DNA from: an uncultured Clostridia bacterium
GTDB taxonomy: Bacteria; Bacillota; Clostridia; TANB77; CAG-508
Length of the DNA: 10,766 nucleotides
NCBI GenBank assembly: GCA_948663505.1
Contig: CAPNAQ010000054.1
Coordinates: 1 to 10,766, forward strand
Direction: 5' to 3'
Shown: positions 5,499-10,766 of the stretch, in pieces
How the letters are laid out: every line of letters begins with the position of its first letter
Position numbering within the stretch: the stretch's first letter is position 1
Translations under genes and position numbers: made by a program
The notes under the pieces: generated by a model
What the model saw: the letters and a program-made list of their open reading frames with translations, nothing else
Told to the model about the DNA's origin: nothing
Database searches by the model: none

Positions 5499-6398
5499 GT
5501 GGCTAGAAAAAGAATGTTTGACATTGAAATTATAAATCAAGATATCTTTATAGACTTACCTATGGAAGCTAAAGCATTATATTTTTTATTAGGAATGGAA
5601 GCTGACGATGAAGGCTTCGTATCTCCAAAAAAGGTTTTAAGACTTTATGGTGGAAATGCTGATAGTATAAATATTTTAATATTGAAAAAGTTCATTATAC
5701 CGTTTGAAAGTGGTGTTGTAGTTATAACGGATTGGAAAAGAAATAATTATTTAGATAAATCAAGAACTAAAGAAACAATTTATCAAAATGAAAAAAATCT
5801 AATAAATTTTAATGAGCAAAATGAAAAATATGAGTTAAACGAATGTTTAACAGATGTTAAACAAATGTTAAACAATACAGAAGAGCAACAAAAGAAAATA
5901 TCAAGTGAAAGTGTTGATATATCTATGTTAAACAAATGTTTAACAAATGTTGAACAAATGTTAAACCAGAATAGTATAGAAGAGAATAGTATAGTAGAGC
6001 ATAGTATAGATAAGAGTAGTAGCAGTATAGAAAAAAGCGACAGTTGTGACGACGGCTTACAAGAAATTATAAATTTTTATAATCAAAACATAGGAATTTT
6101 AACACCATATGGGCTAGAACTGCTACAAGATTATTTAAAAGATATTGACTATGAAGTAATTATCTATGCTATGAAATTGGCAATACAAGCTGATGTAAGA
6201 ACAATAAATTATATAAAAGCAGTTTTAAATAATTGGTGTAAAAAGAATATAAAAACACTTGTAGATGCACAAAAAGAAAATCAACTTTTTAGGAATAAGA
6301 GTGATAATCAACAAAAATTAGAAGATAAAGAAGAAAAGCGAAAAAAAGATTTAGAAATGTACCAAAGATTGGAGGAAGAAATGAAAAATGGAAATTGA
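5499..6398 (+). CDS. DnaD-domain phage replication initiator
   Basis: This is the probable origin-binding initiator, 299 residues. The N-terminal 1-90 resembles the winged-helix half of phage DnaD-type initiators (IFIDLPMEAKALYFLLGMEADDEGFV...). A low-complexity linker spans about 90-185. The DnaD C-terminal domain (PF07261) covers about 188-255, ending in the typical INYIKAVLNNWCKKNIKT motif. A charged tail follows. The start is GTG with AAGGAGG at 5488-5494. The linker DNA carries seven 11-bp iterons and then 15-bp repeats, so the gene probably contains its own origin, as in lambda O and several Firmicute phages. The helicase-loader-like gene overlaps its end. Confidence 0.87.
   Translation: MARKRMFDIEIINQDIFIDLPMEAKALYFLLGMEADDEGFVSPKKVLRLYGGNADSINILILKKFIIPFESGVVVITDWKRNNYLDKSRTKETIYQNEKNLINFNEQNEKYELNECLTDVKQMLNNTEEQQKKISSESVDISMLNKCLTNVEQMLNQNSIEENSIVEHSIDKSSSSIEKSDSCDDGLQEIINFYNQNIGILTPYGLELLQDYLKDIDYEVIIYAMKLAIQADVRTINYIKAVLNNWCKKNIKTLVDAQKENQLFRNKSDNQQKLEDKEEKRKKDLEMYQRLEEEMKNGN
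5843..5875 (+). repeat. Origin-like iterons, cluster 1 (3 x 11 bp)
   Basis: Three perfectly adjoining 11-bp units lie here: ATGTTTAACAG, ATGTTAAACAA and ATGTTAAACAA. A diverged relative, GAGTTAAACGA, lies just upstream at 5832-5842. The unit length is about one helical turn, so a bound protein would line up on one face of the DNA. Eleven is not a multiple of three, so the repeats pass through all codon frames and conservation acts on the DNA. This is a candidate initiator-binding array. Confidence 0.65.
5925..5968 (+). repeat. Origin-like iterons, cluster 2 (4 x 11 bp)
   Basis: Four adjoining units lie here: ATGTTAAACAA, ATGTTTAACAA, ATGTTGAACAA and ATGTTAAACCA. The first is identical to units in cluster 1. 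Both clusters have the same polarity and lie inside the linker-coding part of the DnaD-like gene, 49 bp apart. Confidence 0.65.
5970..6014 (+). repeat. 15-bp AT-rich direct repeats beside the iterons
   Basis: Three 15-bp units adjoin: AATAGTATAGAAGAG, AATAGTATAGTAGAG and CATAGTATAGATAAG. They encode NSIEE, NSIVE and HSIDK, so they are in phase with codons, unlike the iterons. They begin two bases after iteron cluster 2. They could be a duplex-unwinding stretch of the origin or simple linker slippage. Confidence 0.5.
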
Positions 6399-6834
6399 AA
6401 AATTTAATGAAATAATTGAAGAAATACAAAAATATTTTTCAAAAGAGTATAACGAAATTCAAAAACAAGAAATTTTTAAATATTTTAGTAAATATTCTGA
6501 AAAAAGATTTGTATACATAGTTTCAAAAATATATCAAAACAACAAATTTCTTCCAATGCTTGCAGATTTAATCGCAATAGATAAAGAAATTCCATATAGG
6601 GCAATAGAAAAGAATGAAATAAAAAAAACAGATAATAAAATATGCCCTATATGTCAAAACAACGGATTTGTTTTATACAAGAAGAGAGCTAATGGACTAG
6701 AATATGAACATATTGCTTATTGTGAGTGCCCAGCAGGTTTAAATTATATGTATGATGGTACTAAGATGAAAGACCCAAGAAATAGAAGTAATTATATAGT
6801 ACCAAGTTATAAAGAAATAATGCATTTAGGTTAA
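6388..6834 (+). CDS. Helicase-loader-like zinc-finger protein
   Basis: This is a probable partner of the DnaD-like initiator, 148 residues. The N-terminal helical region (about 1-70, ending in KFLPMLADLI) resembles phage helicase loader/inhibitor proteins of the G39P kind. The second half has CPICQNNGFVLY (Cys88, Cys91) and YCECPAG, a four-Cys zinc ribbon. The tail RSNYIVPSYKEI recurs in prophage homologues as I remember them. The start overlaps the end of dnaD by 11 bases; GGAGG at 6371-6375 lies 12 bases upstream of the ATG. The role of loading the host DnaB/DnaC-type helicase is inferred mainly from position. Confidence 0.55.
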   Translation: MEIEKFNEIIEEIQKYFSKEYNEIQKQEIFKYFSKYSEKRFVYIVSKIYQNNKFLPMLADLIAIDKEIPYRAIEKNEIKKTDNKICPICQNNGFVLYKKRANGLEYEHIAYCECPAGLNYMYDGTKMKDPRNRSNYIVPSYKEIMHLG

Positions 6835-6847
6835 AGGAGGTAAACAA

Positions 6848-7168
6848 ATGATAACAGCAGAAACAAGAAAAGAAAGTTATGAAGAAATTAATAATAAAAA
6901 ACAGCAAAGATATAATCAAATTTTAGACAGACTAGATAGACCCAAAACAGCAAAAGAAATAGCAGTAGAGTTATTTGAATTAGGATTAACAAATACAACA
7001 GATAGGAACACGACAGCACCAAGACTTACAGAACTTGAACAAATGGAACAAGTTAAAGTTATAGGCAAAAAGAAATGTGATTATACAGGTAGAACAGTAG
7101 CAGTATATGAAAGAACACAAAAAGGTTTTGAAGAGCTTAATTATAATCATATCCCAAGAATAGACTAG
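6848..7168 (+). CDS. Winged-helix phage protein
   Basis: This 106-residue protein has a winged-helix pattern: RYNQILDRLDRPKTAKEIAVELFELG (first helices), RNTTAPRLTELEQMEQVKVIGKKKC (recognition helix), then a wing TGRTVAVYERT. This family recurs in the early regions of Clostridium-type prophages. It has a strong AAAGGAGG ribosome site at 6833-6840. It may be an early transcription regulator or a DNA-binding replication accessory; the sequence does not decide. Confidence 0.65.
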   Translation: MITAETRKESYEEINNKKQQRYNQILDRLDRPKTAKEIAVELFELGLTNTTDRNTTAPRLTELEQMEQVKVIGKKKCDYTGRTVAVYERTQKGFEELNYNHIPRID

Positions 7169-7177
7169 GAGAAATAT

Positions 7178-7357
7178 ATGAATTATCCACCATTGATACC
7201 AAGTTGCAAAAAAGCAATAGAAGAAGGAAAGTGTCTAGGCTGTACAGCATTAGAAAATTTACAATTTTTAGGAAATATAAATTGTGAGTATAGTAAAAAG
7301 TTTAAACCCGTCGAAAACGAAGGGTTAGAAAGTAGACAATTAAAATGGAACATATGA
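7178..7357 (+). CDS. Small Cys-containing protein, unknown
   Basis: This 59-residue protein has Cys10, Cys19, Cys22 and Cys36, in the pattern C-x8-C-x2-C-x13-C, which suggests one small zinc site. AGGAGA at 7167-7172 precedes the ATG. The stop overlaps the start of the DUF1064 nuclease gene (ATGA, 7354-7357), so the two are probably coupled. No family was recognised. Confidence 0.6.
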   Translation: MNYPPLIPSCKKAIEEGKCLGCTALENLQFLGNINCEYSKKFKPVENEGLESRQLKWNI

Positions 7358-7695
7358 GTATAAAAGAATATAGAGAATATCAAAAACAAGCAAACAAGAA
7401 AAGTAAATATAATGCTAAAAAAACTAAAATTGATGGACAAGTTTTTGACAGTCAGAAAGAAGCAGAATTTTATAATGAATTAAAGTTAAGACTTAAAGTA
7501 GGAGAAATAAAAGGATTTTGCTTACAACCAATTTTTATATTAGCAGACGAACTTAAATATAAAGCTGATTTTATAATTTTTAACAACGATGGAACATCAG
7601 AAATAGTTGATACTAAAGGGTTTAAGACAAAAGAATACATAATTAAGAAAAAAGTTTTTGAAGATAAATTTGATTTAAAAATAAAGGAGATTTAG
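7354..7695 (+). CDS. DUF1064 PD-(D/E)XK nuclease-like protein
   Basis: This protein of about 113 residues belongs to DUF1064, a phage family with a PD-(D/E)XK-type core. Seen here: KSKYNAKKTKIDGQVFDSQKEAEFYNEL near the N-terminus, then YKADFII with the first acidic residue, then EIVDTKG with the D-x-K pair, then YIIKKKVFEDKF. The family often lies in the late part of phage replication blocks and may process recombination intermediates; that activity is inferred. The ATG at 7354 overlaps the previous stop (ATGA); an in-frame ATG at 7345 would add three residues. Neither has a strong ribosome site, so coupling is likely. Confidence 0.75.
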   Translation: MSIKEYREYQKQANKKSKYNAKKTKIDGQVFDSQKEAEFYNELKLRLKVGEIKGFCLQPIFILADELKYKADFIIFNNDGTSEIVDTKGFKTKEYIIKKKVFEDKFDLKIKEI

Positions 7696-7698
7696 AAA

Positions 7699-8988
7699 AT
7701 GAATACATACAGAATAGATAAGAAAGAATTAAAAAATAAAAAAGTATTAGCAGAAGGCTACAAAATATTTTATCAAGGATTTAAAACAAAACATGGAGAT
7801 TATTGTTATGCAGATGAAAATGGAAATGTAGTTGGTACATTTCATAAAGTAGAAGGAGAAATAGAAGAGTGCAACTGGGGATTACATTTTAGTAAAAATC
7901 CATTTGACTGCTTTAGTTTTTATGAATGTGTGCAATGGAATGAATTTGCAAAAGTAAGAGCCTATGAAAAAATAATTAATGCAGGAGAAAAAACAGTTGC
8001 ACAAGTAATTGAAATTGTTGAGACTTATACATTTAATGAATTTCTAGAAGTACTAAAAAAATACAATAAAGAAAAATATTTGAGCGATGGAGTAAACAAT
8101 AGCGATGGAGTAAACAGTAGCGATGGAGTAAACAGGAGCAATGGAGTAAACAGTAGCAATGGAGTAAACAGGAGCAATGGAGTAAACTGGAGCTATGGAG
8201 TAAACAGTAGCGATGGAGTAAACTGGAGCTATGGAGTAAACAGTAGCGATGGAGTAAACAATAGCGATGGAGTAAACTGGAGCGATGGAGTAAACAGGAG
8301 CAATGGAGTAAACTGTAGCAATGGAGTAAACAGGAGCGATGGAGTAAACAGTAGCGATGGAGTAAACTGTAGCAATGGAGTAAACAGGAGCGATGGAGTA
8401 AACAGTAGCAATGGAGTAAACTGGAGCAATGGAGTAAACAGTAGCGATGGAGTAAACAGTAGCGATGGAGTAAACAGGAGCAATGGAGTAAACAGGAGCA
8501 ATGGAGTAAACTGGAGCTATGGAGTAAACAGTAGCGATGGAGTAAACTGGAGCTATGGAGTAAACAATAGCGATGGAGTAAACTGGAGCGATGGAGTAAA
8601 CAGGAGCAATGGAGTAAACTGTAGCAATGGAGTAAACAGGAGCTATGGAGTAATTAAAAGCCAAGGAATAACAAAATCAATATTTTGTTTTAATACATCA
8701 GGAAAATTGAAACTATTTAATAAAAAAATATCAGAAGAAAGATTTAAAGAAATTATAGAAAATATAAATAATTTTAGATGGTATCCTAGATTCAATAATT
8801 TAATAGATATGAAAGAAGAAAAGCAATATTGGTATAAAGTTAATATTCCAAGTGTATTTGAAATAGATAATAAAACAGCGTGGTCAACAATGCCTGAAAA
8901 AATGAAAGAATACATAAAATCGTTACCAGAATACAGTGAAAGAATTTTTAAGAGAATTACAGGAGATTTGAAAGATGATAATAATTAA
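7699..8988 (+). CDS. Hexapeptide-repeat protein with DUF7666-like N-terminus
   Basis: This 429-residue protein has three parts. Residues 1-127 form a globular domain (GYKIFYQGFKTKHG..., CNWGLHFSKNPFDCFSFYE) like the N-terminal domain of many phage proteins, which I believe is DUF7666. Residues 128-319 are 32 tandem hexapeptides x-S-[D/N/Y]-G-V-N, where x is N, S, R, W or C (L in the first), plus a decayed unit at 320-325. Residues 326-429 form a C-terminal domain (LFNKKISEERFKEI... TAWSTMPEKMKEYIKSLPEYSERIFKRITG). The regular repeat with Val every sixth residue suggests a solenoid, perhaps a left-handed beta helix, with the variable residues on one face. AAGGAG at 7684-7689 precedes the ATG. 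The end overlaps the macro-domain gene by 14 bases. Similar architectures with NSGDW-type repeats occur in other phages; function is unknown to me. Confidence 0.8.
   Translation: MNTYRIDKKELKNKKVLAEGYKIFYQGFKTKHGDYCYADENGNVVGTFHKVEGEIEECNWGLHFSKNPFDCFSFYECVQWNEFAKVRAYEKIINAGEKTVAQVIEIVETYTFNEFLEVLKKYNKEKYLSDGVNNSDGVNSSDGVNRSNGVNSSNGVNRSNGVNWSYGVNSSDGVNWSYGVNSSDGVNNSDGVNWSDGVNRSNGVNCSNGVNRSDGVNSSDGVNCSNGVNRSDGVNSSNGVNWSNGVNSSDGVNSSDGVNRSNGVNRSNGVNWSYGVNSSDGVNWSYGVNNSDGVNWSDGVNRSNGVNCSNGVNRSYGVIKSQGITKSIFCFNTSGKLKLFNKKISEERFKEIIENINNFRWYPRFNNLIDMKEEKQYWYKVNIPSVFEIDNKTAWSTMPEKMKEYIKSLPEYSERIFKRITGDLKDDNN
8080..8655 (+). repeat. 18-bp coding tandem array, 32 units
   Basis: Units read [x codon]-AGC-nAT-GGA-GTA-AAC. 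The first 31 are identical at the other 14 bases; unit 32 ends in ATT instead of AAC, and a decayed unit runs to 8673. The x codon is only AAT, AGT, AGG, TGG or TGT (TTG in the first), and n is only G, A or T. Every difference among the first 31 units changes an amino acid. Units 6-14 and 24-31 form a longer near-duplicate block. Confidence 0.95.
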
Positions 8989-9418
8989 ACAAGGCAATTT
9001 ATTAGAAGCTCCAGAAGATATATTGGTTCACCAAGTGAATATTGATGGAATAATGGGTGGAGGAGTTGCTAGACAAATAGCAGGAAAATATCCCAAAACA
9101 GAGCAAGAATATATTAAATTCTGTGAAGAACATGATTTTGAATATGAAAATTTAAAAGGAAAAGTAGACCTAACAAAAGAGAATGGAAAATACATAGCTA
9201 ATATGTTTTCACAAGACAAATACTTTAATACTAATTATAAAGCTATGGAAATAGCTTTAGAAAAAATAAGAGGATTTGCAGAGCAAGAAGGATTAACAGT
9301 AGCTTTACCTTATGGCATAGGCTGTGGAATTGCCAAAGGAGATTTTAATATAGTTTTAGGCATAATAAATCAAGTATTTAAGAATTATGAAGTAACAATA
9401 TATAAGTTGGAGGGGTAA
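8975..9418 (+). CDS. Macro-domain ADP-ribose-binding protein
   Basis: This is a stand-alone macro domain of 147 residues, about the usual domain length. Such domains bind ADP-ribose and often remove it from proteins or nucleic acids. Visible are the N-terminal strand and loop GNLLEAPEDILVHQVNIDGIMGGGVARQI (7-35), which holds the adenosine-contacting acidic loop, Asn22 and the glycine-rich loop, and PYGIGCGIAKGDFNIV (about 113-128), the phosphate-binding loop. The MGGG and IGCG loops recall the ALC1/TARG1-like branch. The ATG overlaps the repeat-protein gene by 14 bases, with AGGAGA at 8961-8966. In a phage it may counter host ADP-ribosylation defences or ADP-ribose signals, or act on its neighbour; that is inference. 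Confidence 0.87.
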   Translation: MIIIKQGNLLEAPEDILVHQVNIDGIMGGGVARQIAGKYPKTEQEYIKFCEEHDFEYENLKGKVDLTKENGKYIANMFSQDKYFNTNYKAMEIALEKIRGFAEQEGLTVALPYGIGCGIAKGDFNIVLGIINQVFKNYEVTIYKLEG

Positions 9419-9423
9419 AAAAC

Positions 9424-9597
9424 ATGCAAGATAAATGTAGTAAATGTAATAGTAAAAAGTTATTTGTAGAAATAATAGGAACGAGAAGAGGTTTGTACTG
9501 TATGGACTGTGGAAAATGGCAAAAATGGATAACTAAACCAGAATTACAGATAGCAAAAGCAAAAGATTATAAAATAATAGAAAGGAAAATAAGATGA
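9424..9597 (+). CDS. Small zinc-ribbon protein
   Basis: This 57-residue protein has two CxxC knuckles, C5-S-K-C8 and C26-M-D-C29, separated by 17 residues, the usual zinc-ribbon spacing. A basic tail (AKAKDYKIIERKIR) follows. GGAGGGG just upstream serves as ribosome site. The stop overlaps the next start (ATGA, 9594-9597). Nucleic-acid binding is likely from the fold; partners are unknown. Confidence 0.7.
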   Translation: MQDKCSKCNSKKLFVEIIGTRRGLYCMDCGKWQKWITKPELQIAKAKDYKIIERKIR

Positions 9598-10256
9598 CAT
9601 TTCATTGTTTTTTTGAACAAAGTGGAACATTCAAAAATGAATTTAAGAAACTAGGATACAATGCAATAGATTATGATATACAAGATGAATTTGGAGAAAC
9701 TGATAGAATAATAGACTTATTTGAACAAATAGAAAGAGCTTATAACAATGAACCAAGTGTATTTAATAGTATAAGAGATACTGATACAATAATAGCTTTT
9801 TTTCCTTGCATAAGATTTGAAAATCAAATTGAGTTACATTTTAGAGGTACTTGTTTTAGTTTAAAGAAATGGACTGATGAACAAAAACTTGAATATGATT
9901 TAAAGCTACATAGAGAATTATCAAACTTATATGAATTAGTAACAAAGCTCGCGATTGTATGTCTTCGTAGGGGGATAAAGCTCATAATAGAGAATCCATA
10001 TTCTACAACGCATTACTTAACTAAATATTGGGCTATTCCAGCAAGTATTATTGACAAGGATAGAACTAAAAGAGGCGATTATTTTAAAAAGCCAACACAA
10101 TATTGGTTTATAAATTGCAAACCAAAACAAAATATGATTTTAGAAGCATATGTAGAGCAAGAAAATAAAAGGATTTTATACACAAATCCAGGAGCAGAAA
10201 GAAGTTTAATAAGTTCAGAATATGCAAATAGATTTATACGAGAATTTATAATTTAG
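9594..10256 (+). CDS. Cytosine-C5 DNA methyltransferase-like protein
   Basis: This 220-residue protein has a shortened DNA cytosine methyltransferase layout. FFEQSGTFKNEFKKLGY (6-22) corresponds to motif I, the AdoMet loop; AIDYDIQ (24-30) to the acidic motif II; AFFPC (68-72) to motif IV with candidate catalytic Cys72 in place of PPC; LIIENP (130-135) to motif VI, normally ENV. The segment SSEYANRFIREFI at the end could match motif X. There is no room for a full target-recognition domain, so it may be a compact or divergent enzyme, or one acting on free nucleotides or protecting phage DNA. Related proteins occur in other Firmicute prophages as I recall. It is coupled to the zinc-ribbon gene by an ATGA overlap. 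The fold is probable; activity is unproven. Confidence 0.6.
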   Translation: MTFHCFFEQSGTFKNEFKKLGYNAIDYDIQDEFGETDRIIDLFEQIERAYNNEPSVFNSIRDTDTIIAFFPCIRFENQIELHFRGTCFSLKKWTDEQKLEYDLKLHRELSNLYELVTKLAIVCLRRGIKLIIENPYSTTHYLTKYWAIPASIIDKDRTKRGDYFKKPTQYWFINCKPKQNMILEAYVEQENKRILYTNPGAERSLISSEYANRFIREFII

Positions 10257-10270
10257 GAGGAAAAATTAAA

Positions 10271-10693
10271 ATGAAAGATTTAGATATACAAGTAGGAGAT
10301 AGAGTAACATATATAGATGGAGTAATTGAAAATTATTATGATTTTTTAAAACCAGCAATAAGAAGAAAATATATAGAACAAACTATTATGGTAACGACAA
10401 ATAAATGCTATATTGAAAAAGATAATATTTTAAAAATTGAAAGAATAGGTCAAAATGGTTGGTATACAGTATATGAAAAAGATAAGGAACTGCTAACAGA
10501 AAAGGAAAGAGAGTTTTTAAAACAATATATAAAATTTTCAAATACAGTAATAAATGGAATAAAAAAAGATGATAGTATTTTGAATTTTATGCAGTATGAT
10601 GAAGAAATAAATTATATTAGTTTAATTGATGATTTTGAAGGACTAGAAAATCATAGATTATATTATTTGAAAGATTTAGGATTGGAGAAATAA
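10271..10693 (+). CDS. Uncharacterised phage early protein
   Basis: This 140-residue acidic protein opens with IQVGDRVTYIDG, a short beta pattern like those in SH3-like phage proteins. It then has ILKIERIGQNGWYTVYEKDKELLTEKEREFLKQYIKF, a linker into a helix, and ends LENHRLYYLKDLGLEK. The LTEEEREFLK segment and the YTLEELGLE-type ending recur in hypothetical proteins of Firmicute phages, but I know no function. AGGAGG at 10256-10261 gives good initiation. Confidence 0.65.
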   Translation: MKDLDIQVGDRVTYIDGVIENYYDFLKPAIRRKYIEQTIMVTTNKCYIEKDNILKIERIGQNGWYTVYEKDKELLTEKEREFLKQYIKFSNTVINGIKKDDSILNFMQYDEEINYISLIDDFEGLENHRLYYLKDLGLEK

Positions 10694-10694
10694 T

Positions 10695-10766
10695 ATGGAA
10701 CCAGATTTATTCAAAATAAATAATGATTATAAAGAAAAACAAAGACAAAAAAATGTAGAAGAATAT
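10695..10766 (+). CDS. Start of a further early gene (partial)
   Basis: An ATG follows the preceding stop by one base, with GGAGA at 10684-10688 as ribosome site. Twenty-four residues are visible (MEPDLFKINNDYKEKQRQ...), polar and lysine-rich, open to the window edge. This is too little to assign a family. Confidence 0.6.
   Translation, partial: MEPDLFKINNDYKEKQRQKNVEEY

Noticed and set aside
8053..8664. Long antisense open frames through the repeat array (203 and 90 codons, repetitive Val-Tyr-Ser-Ile-Ala type)
   Set aside because: They are a by-product of an 18-bp unit that has no stop in that frame on the other strand; there is no ribosome site and the sense gene has clear flanking domains.
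8080..8673. CRISPR-like array
   Set aside because: Units are contiguous 18-mers without unique spacers, encode an in-frame protein repeat, and no cas gene is present. The Cas4-like nuclease belongs to the phage recombination block.
7699..8988. Diversity-generating retroelement target
   Set aside because: Variation includes changes between G, A and T at several codon positions spread over many units, and no reverse transcriptase or template repeat is visible in the window. It is kept only as a check to make outside the window.

Overview
The window is the left (early) arm of a temperate phage, most likely an integrated prophage of a low-GC Firmicute, probably a Clostridia member. The host guess rests on three things seen in the sequence: strongly AT-rich DNA with AT-ending codons, near-perfect AGGAGG ribosome sites before most genes, and gene families that recur in Clostridium-type prophages. 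No structural, packaging or lysis gene is present, and no RNA gene was found.

Layout. Positions 1-2125 are read leftwards: a Tn916-type tyrosine integrase cut by the window edge, an ImmA/IrrE-like peptidase and a cI/ImmR-like repressor. Positions 2126-2312 are the divergent control region, with a leftward repressor promoter, a rightward early promoter and four copies of an operator-like GTTGCA motif. From 2313 everything is read rightwards in one tightly packed, often overlapping operon: a Cro-like protein, an excisionase-like protein, two tiny proteins, a recombination block (RecB-type PD-(D/E)XK nuclease, Rad52/Rad22-like annealing protein, NinB-like protein, HNH protein), a replication block (DnaD-like initiator carrying probable origin iterons, then a helicase-loader-like zinc protein), a winged-helix protein, a small Cys protein and a DUF1064 nuclease. 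An accessory block follows: a protein with more than 30 tandem hexapeptide repeats, a macro-domain protein, a zinc ribbon, a cytosine-methyltransferase-like protein, an uncharacterised protein and the start of one more gene.

How it works together. The repressor presumably holds the early promoter off and is itself relieved by the ImmA-like peptidase, as in ICEBs1-type switches. Once on, the rightward operon supplies Xis, a nuclease plus single-strand annealing pair for recombination, and DnaD plus a loader that recruit the host helicase to iterons inside the dnaD gene.

The most unusual items are: (1) a hexapeptide array in which 31 units differ only at amino-acid-changing positions, with no silent differences, in a gene overlapping a macro-domain gene; (2) a perfect 17-bp inverted repeat bracketing the lysogeny switch, one copy upstream of int and one upstream of the xis-like gene; (3) 11-bp iterons that run through all three codon frames of dnaD, which shows that the DNA itself is conserved.
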